Source: Sphaerulina vaccinii
Taxonomy: Eukaryota; Ascomycota; Dothideomycetes; Mycosphaerellales; Mycosphaerellaceae
Assembly: GCA_022570795.1 (NCBI GenBank)
Contig: JAKUDP010000006.1
Coordinates: forward strand, 620,001-684,000
Reading direction: 5' to 3'
DNA length: 64,000 nucleotides
A program made the translations under genes and the position numbers. The notes beneath the pieces were generated by a model that was given only the letters and a program-made list of their open reading frames with translations, had not been told where the DNA came from and did no database searches. This document shows, piece by piece, positions 21,654-32,656 of this stretch (within the stretch, counting starts at the first letter, position 1; the number at the start of each line of letters is the position of its first letter).

Positions 21654-22403
21654 ATGACACCAATACCAATCCCACCACCGACTGCTACGATTACACCTAC
21701 GGCTGCACAGCGAGTCTTTGGCGTTGCGGAACTCCTCGAGCACATCCTGGTCAATCTTCAGGTCACGCCACTTGCTGTGGCCCGACGCGTTTGCCGGGAC
21801 TGGAATGAGGCGATACTTACCACGAAGTCGCTGAGGCAGATCTCATTCCTGGAGCCAATCGATGGAGACGACACTCGCGCGAGGCACCCCTCAGCAATCC
21901 AGCAGACCTCGATCATGGCTTCGATGCACCCGGCGCTCGCAGCATTCTTCTTGTCGAATCGCTACACCTGGTATTACGGTCCCCCAAGTATGAAACTCGA
22001 TTTCTACCTAGAGGAACTCAAGGACTGGCTGAAAATACACCCATATCTGGAACATGTGCTGATGGATGCCTCAATGTTTCAGTGCTATCTCCCTTCCCTC
22101 GGTTCCAGTTCCAAGTGCTGGATCCCCTGCAGCCAAGGCATTTTGGTGACTGTCTCTCAGTTCTGCAACGATGTGCTCGATGGAATACACTACTACCTTT
22201 TCTCAGCATCGTCTCCATTGCTATTGGCTAAGTGGGCCACCGACAGCACAGATGTACTAGTGACCAGAAAGCTGGGAGAAAACAGAGCGATAGCAGCAGC
22301 AACATCCTATGCTTCTGCAAATCTGCCAACGACTGCGCCACTAGACACAGCACCCATACAAGGACGGACAGTTCTCGCAAGATCAGAGAGGCAGTGCTTC
22401 TAG
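21654..22403 (+). CDS. F-box-like protein
   Basis: The ATG at 21654 gives 249 residues in one exon. Residues about 13-60 are an F-box of the same subtype as the 4.6 kb gene: AAQRVFGVAELLEHILVNL followed by VARRVCRDWNEAI and a short strand ISFLEP. The remainder has Trp/Tyr/Pro-rich patches (TWYYGPPSMKLDFYL) and no repeats, as in small dothideomycete F-box proteins. The frame is open upstream to 21498 but without an ATG; a separate ATG at 21571 lies in another frame and could only be used with an unproven intron. Its 5' flank is duplicated downstream. Likely a Skp1-binding adaptor; target unknown. Confidence 0.65.
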   Translation: MTPIPIPPPTATITPTAAQRVFGVAELLEHILVNLQVTPLAVARRVCRDWNEAILTTKSLRQISFLEPIDGDDTRARHPSAIQQTSIMASMHPALAAFFLSNRYTWYYGPPSMKLDFYLEELKDWLKIHPYLEHVLMDASMFQCYLPSLGSSSKCWIPCSQGILVTVSQFCNDVLDGIHYYLFSASSPLLLAKWATDSTDVLVTRKLGENRAIAAATSYASANLPTTAPLDTAPIQGRTVLARSERQCF

Positions 22404-22793
22404 ATGTTGTGTCTCTATCGAGTCCGTGCTACACGATCCACTTCCAGATACTCAAGCTCATTACTCGTAATTTTCATCAACATCACCTCAACGTCAGCGC
22501 TCCTCATCATAGCTGGGCACCGCGTACGACAGCGCACGTACAACACACGCTCCCTACACGCGTAAAGTATTTTCCGTTGGTCTCTAACTGTCGGCGTCTG
22601 ATATCAAACTTTCGCTTCACTCTGAAATCCGCCGCCCTCCGTTATCAGCCTGCCTGCCCTGCTCCCTTTCTTGCAGACTCACGATGAGAAAAATGCTCCA
22701 ATGCAATTATTCTTAGCTCAAACAAGACCGCTATTTCGGCCGGGTATCAAGTTCTGTCTCCCCCCAAAAAAATGTTCCGTCGGGATCCCTCGC
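22404..22793. other. Intergenic with duplicated F-box 5' remnant (copy B)
   Basis: About 390 bases between the F-box gene and the histidine kinase 3' end. Positions 22425-22534 are copy B of the F-box gene's 5' region described at 21497-21597. After 22534 I see no more similarity, and no F-box coding remnant. Confidence 0.55.
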
Positions 22794-25700
22794 TCAGAAA
22801 TTCTGTTTCATCCATTCCAGCCTATTAGCCAGCTGCGTTACGCGAAAAGGCTTCGTTAAAACATCGTCCATACCAGCATCAATACATGCCCTCTGCTGTT
22901 CGGCTCTTGCATTGGCAGTCACCCCAACAATAGGGACCTGATGACTAGCAATAATCTCTCCATCCTTTTGCATCTGTCGAATTCTGCGTGTGCATTCCAA
23001 ACCATCGCATACAGGCATTTCGATGTCCATCAAGACAAAGTCTATGATGACAGCCTTGTTGCCATCTGGTAAGCAAAGCTGACTGTCTCTGATAATCTCA
23101 AGAGCCTCGAGTCCATGATTGGCTACTATGACGATGTATTCCAACTTCTCTAGTTGGGCTCGCAGCACTTTTTGGTTGACAATATTGTCTTCCACTACCA
23201 ATACGTGATTTCGTGTCTTCTCCCATTTGTCGGTTGTAGACTCGGGTTCAGCCAAATTCTGCTCATCTGGAGCAAGGGAGTCTCGGGAGGCGATGGTGAT
23301 ATTCGAATGTCCCTCGGGTAGGCCTACATGCTGCGAAGAAGAAGAGGTCGACATGGATTCGAAGAGGGTGGCGATGGGTGACTCGCTTGTTTCTGGGGGT
23401 GGACAACAGGGTGCAGTCACATAGAAGGCAAATGTCGTGCCTGTGTAGCCAGTAACTACACCAATGGCACCGCCGAGTATATGTGTCAACTGCCGTGAGA
23501 TGAACAGTCCGAGTCCCGAACTTCCGTATGATATGTACGTCTTTGGAGATGAGGATTGTCGAAACTTTTCGAACAGATTCGCCATTTGATCTTCTGTCAT
23601 TCCGCGACCACTGTCAGTCACTTCAAAGGTAATGAAGACATTGTCATTAGGTATGCTTGCAGCCTTTTCCGGAGAGGTTTGTTCGAGTCGAAGGTCGACC
23701 CCGCGAGGCGAATGTGTTGGTCGTACCGTACTGGCACAAAGTGTGATATCAATGTGTTTGACTGGCTCTGATTGCGTGAATTTCATTGCATTGGTGAGCA
23801 AATTCATTAGTATCTGTAACAATCGATTGGGATCAAGTCGCACCCAGCCAATTTGCATCTCCTTGTAGGACTGATCGATCGTCAATGCCAACTTGATGCC
23901 GTACTTCTTTGCCTCGATATCGAACATTGTCTGTGCATGTCTTGCTAACTCATGCGGCTGCATTGCCATCGGTTGAGTAGAGAGCATGTTGGAATCCAGC
24001 TTGCTCAGTGTGAGTACATCGTCGATGATGCGTCCTTGGTGCTGAACACAAGTAAGCACAGTCTTCGCAGCCTCGGACAGCTCATCGATGGCGGCTTTCG
24101 AGCATGTAAGCACATCCCGCTTAGTGTCCGAAATGGCCTCAAGAGTGGAAAGGATACTTTCGGTGCATAGTAGCATGACTGAAAGTGGGCTGCGTGCTTC
24201 ATGAGACACCATGTCCATGAAATTCTCTTGCTGGCGTTTCAGCTCCAGAGCCTCGAGAACGCGGCGCTCTTGGAATCCCTCAACTGTCCATCAAGCAACC
24301 AACCACGCCTTTAACCGAGCCATCCTCATGTATTTCTGGATATGCGGCCGCAACTGTCCATGTCGGACCACGAAGTTGCTCACCGCTGATGAAAATTTCC
24401 TCTCTGTCGGCAACATCATGTGCCCACCGCATTTCAAAATTCACATGTTCTCCACGAAGAAGTTTCATCCATTCATTGTTTGTGAGGTCTTTGTCCTCAG
24501 GATGGACTGCATGAATCCAGGACTTGGTGTCCCATTCAGGAGGTGAGTGGTGAGTAATGTCTATCCACTTCTGGTTGGCGTAGAGAATGTTTCCCTGTTC
24601 GTCGAGATGGAACATGGCCATGGGTGCTAGATCAGCTAATGTCTTGAACCGAGTCGCACTATGGACGACCTGCTGTTGTGTCTCGGCGAGCGCGACTCTC
24701 AGCTGGATTCGGTCTTGTGCTGCAAGTTGTGCAGCAGCTGCAGACCGTCGCATCTCCTCCTCTAGTAGGAAGATGGAGGCCAAGGATGTTGCACATATTT
24801 GCCGCAGCAGCTCGATGAACTGCTTATACTGCTCGTCATATTTCAATAGAGGATTGATGCCGAGCGCAATAAACCCGTGAATATCGTCGTTATTGGCTGG
24901 ACAGATAGGAACAATCACAGCGTCGACGCACATGTCACCGTGAGATTGAAGTTTGATGACGTTCATCAAGCAGCTCGGAAAAGTGCCGTCAGATGTCCGC
25001 AGTACCAGTGATTGTCGAGTCTCCAAAGCAGTGTGGAACTGGCTGGAGAACAGCTCTTCGGCTCTCGAAGGATCAAGCTCGGTTGGCATAGCCTCCAGCC
25101 CGGGTGGAAGACCAGTGGTGCCAGCCAATGTCCAGTGCCATTCATCATGGCCACTCGTGCTGGCGGAAGAGGCATTGGTGCTTGGGTCGTTCTGTGCAAA
25201 GGCATAGACAGCAGCAAATGGTATGTCCAGAAGATTAGTGCCGAGGCCACGCACGGTCTGCCTCCAAAACTCTTTCGTCTGCAATACTTTGGCTGTGGTA
25301 TTGGCCATGGTCAGTAAAGCCGACATACGGCGACGGAGAATCGCATTCGCTGTGCCCTCTTGCGCACGAGTATAGATACCAAGGATACTTCCATCCGTGG
25401 CTATTATTGGCGCCAAGCTGAGTGACAGTGATATCTCCTCCCGCACCCCATTGTTCACAGCTATCAGTGCCAACTCATCCCAGGCAAAAGACTTGCCCAG
25501 CGTTTGTGTCCGCTCGATGTAGCTACTGAGAACAGCGCCTTCTTCAACCCACGACTCCCTGTACGATCGACCGAGAGCATTGGGATGTTTCGCACCGGCA
25601 ATAGGAAGGTACGCCTCGTTGTAGAACGCGAGGTGTTCGGGGCCAATCCATAATGCTATCAACACTTTAGTGATTGGGAGCGAGAGGTGATGAAGGTATG

Positions 25701-26107
25701 GGCAGACTACTGACCAGCGGACTGCTTGTCACATAAGCATTGGTTCACCTGTAAGACACATGAGCGAACGTTCGCTAATGCACTGCTGTAGCAGCAATAT
25801 AGCACTAGCTGACCGTCCTGCGCATGTCCAGACTCCACGTCGACATGTGTCCCAGCGCGGTGGCAGCCCAATCATACTCTCTGATGGAGCGAATGTAGTC
25901 GCTGACCTCCAGTCCCTCGGGCACGTAGGGTAGGGTCACATCATGCCGCCACACAGGCGACTGCTGGCAGATGACATTCTGCTCAGCCGCATCTCCTGTG
26001 CCTTGTGTGAGCACTTCCCATCGCTCGCACAATGTCTGCTGTAGCCATTCCGCGTCGTGTTCCCGGAGTCGCTGGAAGATCTCGTCGAGCAGTGGTGGCG
26101 GTAACAT
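22794..26107 (-). CDS. Hybrid histidine kinase, with an apparent frameshift
   Basis: Exons 26107-25814, 25748-25715, then 25664 onward; about 1,060 residues in all. The 34-base second exon restores VNQCLCDKQSAVLIALWIG, giving the WGxxxxxxYNEAY sensor region common in fungal hybrid kinases. A GAF-like region and a PAS region (TLADLAPMAMFHLDEQGNIL ... W..HPED) follow. The H-box is MVSHEARSPL; N-box LLQILMNLLTNAMKF; G1 EVTDSGRGM; G2 SGLGLFIS. The receiver domain has VLVVEDNIVNQK, the phospho-acceptor in VLMDIEMP and VLTKPF near the C-terminus. Between the PAS end (GVVGCLMD) and FQERRVLEALELKRQQENF the frame shifts: the upstream frame meets TGA at 24282-24280, and the kinase frame opens only from 24290. 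Splicing that fixes this would delete conserved PAS residues. Soluble; signals to an HPt/response-regulator relay if functional. Confidence 0.8.
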
Positions 26108-27194
26108 CGCATTATGGTCGTTCGGCCAGGGAGGTGGGATGAGGTGACTTTACTCGTGAACGATAGCATGAATAGTCACCAACTTACAACTTTTCTGTCG
26201 ATGCCTACAGCTGCTTGCCAACGCGGCAATCGTCCATCCCGTACCGCTGAACAGACTCGAGCTGCCCGTTATTCTAGATCTAGACCGTACAGAACCTCCC
26301 ACTAGCGCTGCAGGAATCGAAACGTCTGCTGAGGTCTCTGGACCAGTGATCAGACAAGAGGGTGATGAGTGCCATGTTGCGTATTGTGGCTTTCTTTCGA
26401 GAAGGACATCACTGCCCGGCTGATGAGCAAGATGGAAACGGACATGGTCGGAGTGATCACAGTACTGAACAGTTCAAATTTGATGCGAGGTGGATGCCCG
26501 ACTCCCCGGTCGATTTAAGCTTTGGCTGAAGAAGTGCGGAAGATCTTTTATCAGGGCGCTCGAGCTATCTAGTCATCGGCCGGATGCCCTGTGGGCTTGT
26601 CAGAGATGCATAACTTCTAGGCATTGCATCTCAATGCACACGCCAGTCTCTGTATGCATCATGTGCGAGCAAGAAGCACAGTGATGAGGGTCGCGAAAGC
26701 CTTACGTGAGGTCGTATTAGTTCGGATTACTTCGCCTTCCCGTGTCCAGTTGTGAAGAATAGCCAAGACGCTCATCCTACACCATTTTCTAGCACAATCC
26801 TCAACTAGCAATGCGGACATAAGTTTTCGGCGAGGTATGATGCTACACATCCAAGGAGTGTGTCTAAACGAGCACGCGACATATCTCTCGCCCTCGTGTA
26901 ACTGTTGACACGAACATACACCGCGGCAACACGCACTGCAGCCACATGTCTGCCTGCCTGCCGCACAGTACAGTGCCACGTCGCATGTACGAGCTCTCGT
27001 GAAGAGTCCTGTGTCGACAAGGAGAAGGAGTTCTGGATCTCGCGACAATGGATTACCACTGCCTCGTACTTCCAGAATAGCACAGTGCAATGGTTAGACA
27101 TACTTAAGGCTCCGTGACATAACCGTCCTTCTGAAGACAAACCCAACTTCCAACACTCGCTTCCTCTTAACAGAATCCAACATCACCGACAATA
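26108..27194. other. Intergenic, promoter region of kinase and secreted protein genes
   Basis: Just over 1 kb between divergent genes. No frame with recognisable content. A TCTAGATCTAGA palindrome lies at about 26274-26285. Confidence 0.45.
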
Positions 27195-27577
27195 ATGAAG
27201 TCCGGACTCACCCTACCCATCCTCCTCCTAACCTCCCTCTCAACCCTCGTCACCTCAACGCCCCTCGATGCAGGCGATGAACTCACACAATACCTCGAAA
27301 AGCGAAACCCGTTCTTAGAGAAGCGTTGCATCAAGTTCAATCGTAAGTCTCTCCTTCGCTCTCCTCTCTTTGCTTTCTCCTTACTGACGTCTTGTTAACA
27401 GGCGGTTGCGATGAGTATGGTAACGATGCAGGTTGTTGCGGTAGCATGGTCTGCGCAGATATCGGAAACACCGGATATAAATGCCATAAGTGTCAGACAT
27501 ATGGGAAATCTTGTGCATCGGGTCAAATGTGTTGTGATGGGATGGGTTGTAATGATGCTTATGGGGTATGTTCGTGA
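27195..27577 (+). CDS. Small secreted cysteine-rich protein, double cystine-knot-like (effector candidate)
   Basis: Exons 27195-27342 and 27402-27577 give 107 residues; the intron has GTAAGT and TTAACAG and splits an Arg codon. Residues 1-21 are a signal peptide (MKSGLTLPILLLTSLSTLVTS). A short propeptide has two dibasic sites, YLEKR and FLEKR, likely Kex2 cuts, leaving a mature peptide that begins with Cys. It has 12 cysteines in two successive six-Cys modules with one framework: C-x6-C-x8-CC-x4-C-x9-C, then C-x6-C-x5-CC-x4-C-x6-C. The C-C-CC-C-C order is that of inhibitor-cystine-knot (knottin) folds, which are disulfide-stabilised. Secretion is well supported; function is not known and host interaction is inference. 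Confidence 0.8.
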
Positions 27578-28803
27578 GAGATGAGGAGATGCGGAGTGGT
27601 GATGGTCTTGAGAGGTGGTTGTGATATGTACGAAGGCCGAGCTTGGATAGACTGAATGAATGACCGAATGAATATACGGCTGTCTGTTAGGCTGCGAGGA
27701 AGTCAGCTTGTCAGATCTAGAATCTTGAAGTCTTACGGCACAAGGCTCGAAGAAAATGGTCGTGGCCGGCCTTGCATTGTCTCTGCGCCGACCTGCGTGG
27801 TTCGCGCCGAGGATCAGAGATACCACAGGTGTAGGGACGACACCTCTAATCACTCTCCATCGTCACGCAGAAAGATCGAAGCGACCCAGCTCCGCTTCGA
27901 GCAGCGTAGACAATGTCCAGAGCTGGAGAGGCGGCAACGACCATTGTCCTCGACCTTAGGCATATTATGAGCCGTCAGAGCCAAACTCGCAGATGGACTG
28001 CTGAATGACTGCTGGCGATGTGAGAGTGCTTGCGGATAGCCCCATTTGTGTCTCGCTCTATTCGGTGGTCGCGTGTGCTTGATATGGCATATCGCTGCTT
28101 GTTTCTTTCTTGGCTTCAGTCCAGCCGTTTTGCCTTGCCGTAGTTCATCGAAGGACGACCTCACTGCCGGTGCAACGCGTCCTTCGCCATTTTCTCATGA
28201 CGTCCTGAACAATGTCTTGCTTCAGCCTGAACACCTCCGAGACATGGTCATGCCTGCTCTTCACCACGCCGTAGAGCCACGCACCATCTTCATCACAAGC
28301 TGACGAGCTCGTTCTCGTTGCCTCTTGGAGAAGTGGTGGAAGGTACATATGAAGGGTGTAGACGGACTTACGGGTGCCGTTCAAGCGTACAAAACCGCTT
28401 CAGCCACCGCCAAGTCCTCTGTTTGGACGTCCGCGGCGCTCCGAACGGTGAAGTTTGTGCTCCATTCTTCTGAGATTACATCACACTCGCGCGGTAATTT
28501 GCCTTTCAAACGAATCGTCTGCGAGCAAGATGAGCCTCCGACGTCCTCGCGACTGCTGCTATTGCTGTTGCAGAATCTTGTTTTCACTATCTTCTTCTTC
28601 CCTTCTACCACCTTGATATCATACCTGCTTCCAGCGCGAGAGCGTGCTTTCCCGACAAGAATATCTTGACCCACGCGTTTGGCATGCGCTGTTGCTAGGC
28701 GGACCTTGCGACAATTGCGACAACCACGAACTGCGAACCACGACCATCATCATACAGGAATAGTCACCGAGGCTGGGGGCGAAGATATTGGATATCAGTC
28801 AAG
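27578..28803. other. Intergenic, possible unresolved minus-strand gene
   Basis: Minus-strand frames 28674-28381, 28384-28145 and 28164-27850 follow each other, and canonical-looking splice sites lie between them (GTAAGT near 28372, CCAAG near 28325). Spliced frames give peptides such as RQRERARQLVMKM, but no join gave a continuous protein I could defend. The plus-strand frame 28325-28669 is probably the shadow. Confidence 0.25.
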
Positions 28804-29755
28804 ATGTTCGGGCTATCATATTGGTTCCTGCCACTGTTCGCAGGCTGCGTATGGCTAGGTGGGTGATCAAAACATTGGGCGTTGTTGACATGCGCTGACA
28901 ATGCATTCTACAGGTACACTTCTGGCCATGTTGGGGCGATGGGTCGCCATTGGAAGTCCGATCTACTATGAGTCGTTCAACTATCGCTATGGGCAGACGT
29001 ATCCATACATTTCCGACATTGGCGCAACCTCCTGGGGAAAACCGCTCTTCATCGCCGGCAGTGCGGTATCAGTCGTGGTCTTCGACGTCGCATTCGTCAG
29101 CGAGCGATGGCTACGACACCGAGGCCGCCTCACGCAGAATTACAGCATATCTGAGAAAATCCTGAGTGGTCTTGCCATCGCTGCTGCGATCATTGGAGCC
29201 TGTGGTCTTATCTTCCTCACGATATTCGACACTGTCAGGTATCCTAGGGTGCATACCTCGATGTTAGTGGTATTCATAGCAGGATACATTATCTCGGCGA
29301 TCTTCATCTGCGCGGAATACCAGCGACTCGGCATACACTACCGCGATCAGCGCATCCTCGCAGCGTCATTTTGGGTGAAGCTCGCATTCATCTTCATCGA
29401 AATAGCATTGGTGGTCGCATTTGGAGTCATGAACTATCAGAAGCACTACAACCGTGCGGCAGTCCTTGAATGGGTAATAAGCTTGGTGTACATCTTCTAC
29501 CAGTGGAGCTTTATCATCGATTTCCTGCCGGCCACCAGGACGAAGAACAAGAGCGACCGCTATCTCCCGCCTGTTAAGAGGGGAGACGACGAGATGGCGA
29601 TGGACACAGAAGCAGGAGGAAACATGATGGGGGGACCTGTATACACTAGCGGTGGCACTAATGGAACTGCCGCTGCGCCTGCCTACGCGAATGCTGCATA
29701 CGGAGAGCAGAATGGTGGCCGACACTACGCACCGACGTCGAGCGCGAACTTCTAG
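28804..29755 (+). CDS. Frag1/DRAM/Sfk1-family membrane protein
   Basis: Exons 28804-28858 and 28914-29755 give 298 residues. The first exon (MFGLSYWFLPLFAGCVW) joins through a GGT glycine codon to TLLAMLGRWVAIGSPIYYES, completing the first membrane segment; the intron has a GCTGACA branch and CTACAG end. Six hydrophobic segments follow a luminal loop with YPYISDIGA, the family's conserved ISD(I/T)GA motif. The C-terminal 70 residues are hydrophilic and Gly/Ala-rich. Yeast Sfk1 works with the PI4-kinase Stt4 and in plasma-membrane lipid asymmetry; the animal relatives are DRAM and the PGAP2/Frag1 proteins. The exact role here is inferred from family only. Confidence 0.85.
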
Positions 29756-30059
29756 GCGCGGCGACTGCAGCTGACGTCTAGCGCAAACTTTTGAGCGCAC
29801 TATGATCATTAATGTCTTTGCATTGTACAGCGGAGCAGCATCGGATTCACACAGCACGACGAGCATGGGGTAATGCTAAACCTAAGAATGTGATACATGC
29901 GATTGTAACGATAGAGAACTGAAAGACAAGAAGTTTCGACCTCAGCCATTGTCTCAGACAGTGTGAACCTAAGCCTGTTTGCTGCGAAGAACTGACATAA
30001 CAGTTCAACCTTGCGCAGATTTTCACACGCACGATTGGCAGACCAGCACGTCTGTCACC
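29756..30059. other. Intergenic, short
   Basis: About 300 bases. Just after the stop the bases CGACGTCGAGCGCGAACTTCTAG of the gene end are echoed imperfectly by CTGACGTCTAGCGCAAACTTTTGA, a small local duplication of the 3' coding end. Otherwise nothing seen. Confidence 0.4.
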
Positions 30060-31128
30060 ATGGAGAATAGCACCAACTTCAAGCAGAAGCTTGCGAGGTA
30101 CACACTCAGCACCCTTCATAACTACCCACGTACCTTATGCTAACTGCATCACAGTCTCGCAGCCGACCCGTCTACGGCCGATTTCATCATCTCCTGCTCC
30201 GGCCATGACTTCCGCGTTCATCGCGCCATCGTTCACTTACATTCTGGCTGGTTCGCCCAGCTCTTCAAGAGTGAGTAGCAGGCCAACAAGAACAGCCGTA
30301 TTGCTTTGGAAGACGACTCTCTCAGCACTGTCCATGCTATGGTTGCTTTCTTCTACCACTTTCGGTACGAGACAAGCACTTACGATGAAGGCTACAATGT
30401 TCTAGGAGAAAAGCACGGACAGCTTGCATCTGATGTGCAGTTTCATGCGCACATGTGGACTGTGGCGGACAAGGTATGTTGTTGCCGTTGACACGAGGGG
30501 GGTGAGCGCTGATGTTGTTGTGTGATAGTACGACATTCCTGATCTCAAGCTCTTCGCTTGCGGACACTTCGAAGCTGATTGTCGAGAGCTGTTTCAACCT
30601 CACCGGACCTCAAAACTCCTTTCCCGAGTCAGCAAACCTGAACTAAAGCTAGAGCCAGGTGTCGACGATGCTCAGAAGGCATGGTTCGCCGCCATCCACC
30701 ACATCTACGAGAACAGTAACCCCATCGAGAAAGGCTTGCGGGCTTCCATCGTGAAGGTCTGGCAGTCTCTTCCTGCCGAGACCAAGACTAGGATTGGAAA
30801 GAAGCCATGGGTTGATTTGATCGCGAAGTTTCCGGAGTTGGGTGTCGATATGGTTATGGAGTTGGACTATAAGGGTGAGTGCCACACGCCCGCCCCATCG
30901 GTATTTCCGCCTGGGCCTGTTGCGTCAACACGAACAGGAAGGAGGAGAGCACATGTTCCAGAGTGATGCTGATGATATCGTTCAGAGGATGGGACCTGGC
31001 GGAACTCGCGAGAAGAAAAGCGACTTGCGGAGCAAGCCGCACTTCCACTTCGGCCAAGGAACATCTTCAATAGGCAGAATGAGCTGGCGAGATTGAAGTA
31101 TGCTTCTTCCGACGAGGATGACGTGTAA
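30060..31128 (+). CDS. BTB/POZ protein with an in-frame TAG (possible pseudogene)
   Basis: Exons 30060-30097, 30155-30473, 30529-30874 and 30986-31128 give 282 codons. The BTB core is visible: ADFIISCSGHDFRVHRAIVH, then LHSGWFAQLFKSE, then RIALEDDSLSTVHAMVAFFY. A TAG at 30276-30278 interrupts the frame between the last two blocks; the frame then continues correctly through three more exons to DEDDV and TAA. No GT..AG intron of workable length removes it without losing BTB residues. The first two introns sit at the same positions and phases as in the next gene (in a Ser codon before LA, and after ADK), so the two are tandem duplicates. Intact BTB proteins bind Cul3 as substrate adaptors. The last intron (110 bases) is the least certain join. 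Confidence 0.7.
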
Positions 31129-31460
31129 AAGTGATTGTGCAGATATGAAAGACATGGTATGTATATGGTCGCCGTAATCGTGTCATCCCTATCGGTGTTG
31201 GAACATCTGACCCCCTTCTCGAATCTCTAAATGCGCAAGACAGCACTACGCTCAAACGATACGAATGCCTGGTCGCGGGCAGCAATCCGAGACAGTGCCG
31301 GGAAGCAGCCGGCCTGTTCCATAACGTTGTGACTTGTTCTGGGCAGTGACACAAAGCTAGTGTTGTGCTTTCTGGAACGCGACATCAGGGATATAAAATC
31401 CTCACGAGGTCCTCGAACAACAGCATACGAAACACACAGCAGGAAGAGAATGCCTGCAAG
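31129..31460. promoter_or_regulatory. Promoter region with TATA box
   Basis: The 330 bases between the two BTB genes. TATAAA at 31392-31397 lies about 64 bases before the next ATG, a plausible TATA box with a short leader. Nothing else seen. Confidence 0.45.
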
Positions 31461-32403
31461 ATGTCGAGGAGAACCATGGATGGTGTGATCGGCTGTGGAG
31501 TCCCCAGACTCCCTCTGCCAGACCCGCGACCTGTAAGAATCTCCAGAGGCAGTCGCCCGTACAGCGCTGGACTCGACAAGAGCTTCAAAGACAATCTCAA
31601 GAGGTATGCTCACCTGAAAGCTTCGACGCCATCTGCTAATGACCTGGCATAGCTTAGCCAATGACTCAACTTCGTCCGATCTCACTCTCAATAGTCAAGG
31701 CCACAAGTTCAAGGTCCATCGCTTGGTTCTTCAACTACACTCAGAGTACTTCAAGGCTGTGTTCGATGATCCAGATTCGCAAGCCAGCAAAGAAGGTATC
31801 TTAGAGCTCACTGGCGATCACTACATCGCAGTACATCTCATGCACCAATACTTCTACACCTTCGAGTATGTTCTAGCGGGACTGTACGATCCTGGTCCTG
31901 AAGAGGTACACGACGTTCCTCATGAAGTGGCAACAACCACGTATGGAGTCGCTGCTATGGTGTGGGTCCTGGCCGACAAGGTGAGTTTCATCGCACTTGT
32001 ACAACTAGCTCTGAACGATCAGCTAACTTCGCCTTCTACCAAGTACAAAGTCACCGGTCTCAAGCGCTACGCCGAGCGGCAATTCGAGAAGACGCTCAAG
32101 ACTGCTCTTGCGACGCACGAAACGCAGCACGGCCACATACCAGGAGTCGGAAGGACGATCAAGTGTCCCACTCCGGAGCAGCACATGGAGAGCTTCTTGC
32201 ATGTGATTCCTTATGCGTACAAGCATTCGAGCTCGACTGAAATGGGCCTTCGGCAGAGTATCATCAATGTTTGGTTGGGATTCAGTAAGGAGGTGAAGGA
32301 CTTGGCTCCACGGGAGAGGTTGATGAAACTCATGACGGAGCATCCTGAGCTAGGCGGAGACCTGATCACGGGATTGAGTGGTGGAGGAACGTTGAGATCT
32401 TGA
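31461..32403 (+). CDS. BTB/POZ domain protein
   Basis: Exons 31461-31603, 31653-31980 and 32044-32403 give 276 residues. The 63-base second intron is a multiple of three, so the unspliced frame also stays open. A 45-residue N-terminal leader (MSRRTMDGV ... SRGSRPYSAG) is absent from the neighbour. The BTB fold: SSDLTLNSQGHKFKVHRLVL, LHSEYFKAVFDDPDS, then ILELTGDHYIAVHLMHQYFY and WVLADKYKVTGLKRYAERQF. The C-terminal half is helical. The family binds Cul3 and presents substrates for ubiquitination. Both introns in the BTB part match those of the preceding gene in place and phase, so this is the intact copy of a tandem pair. Confidence 0.85.
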
Positions 32404-32656
32404 GCACGTCCTTGGATTGATTAGATCCGGGGAGAGGTTCGTGGGTATTGGCTGGGGTTGCACGATGTTTGATTTGATGGCCGGGATTAACGTGAAAGAG
32501 CTCGCAGCTGCAGGGTGTGTCGAGGCAGGTGAAGTGAAGTGAAGCGAAGGTTGCCTAAGCGACGCGACTTCGTGGACGCCACCTACAAATTCCGAACTCG
32601 AGTCTGTAAACCCTTTCTTCTTCCCGATATCCATCACACACACAAGACCGCCCACA

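Noticed and set aside
24293..24345. A 50-base intron that would repair the histidine kinase frame
   Set aside because: It would start in GSVKG and delete the conserved end of the PAS region plus the linker (VKGVVGCLMD, VEGFQE); donor and branch site are weak.
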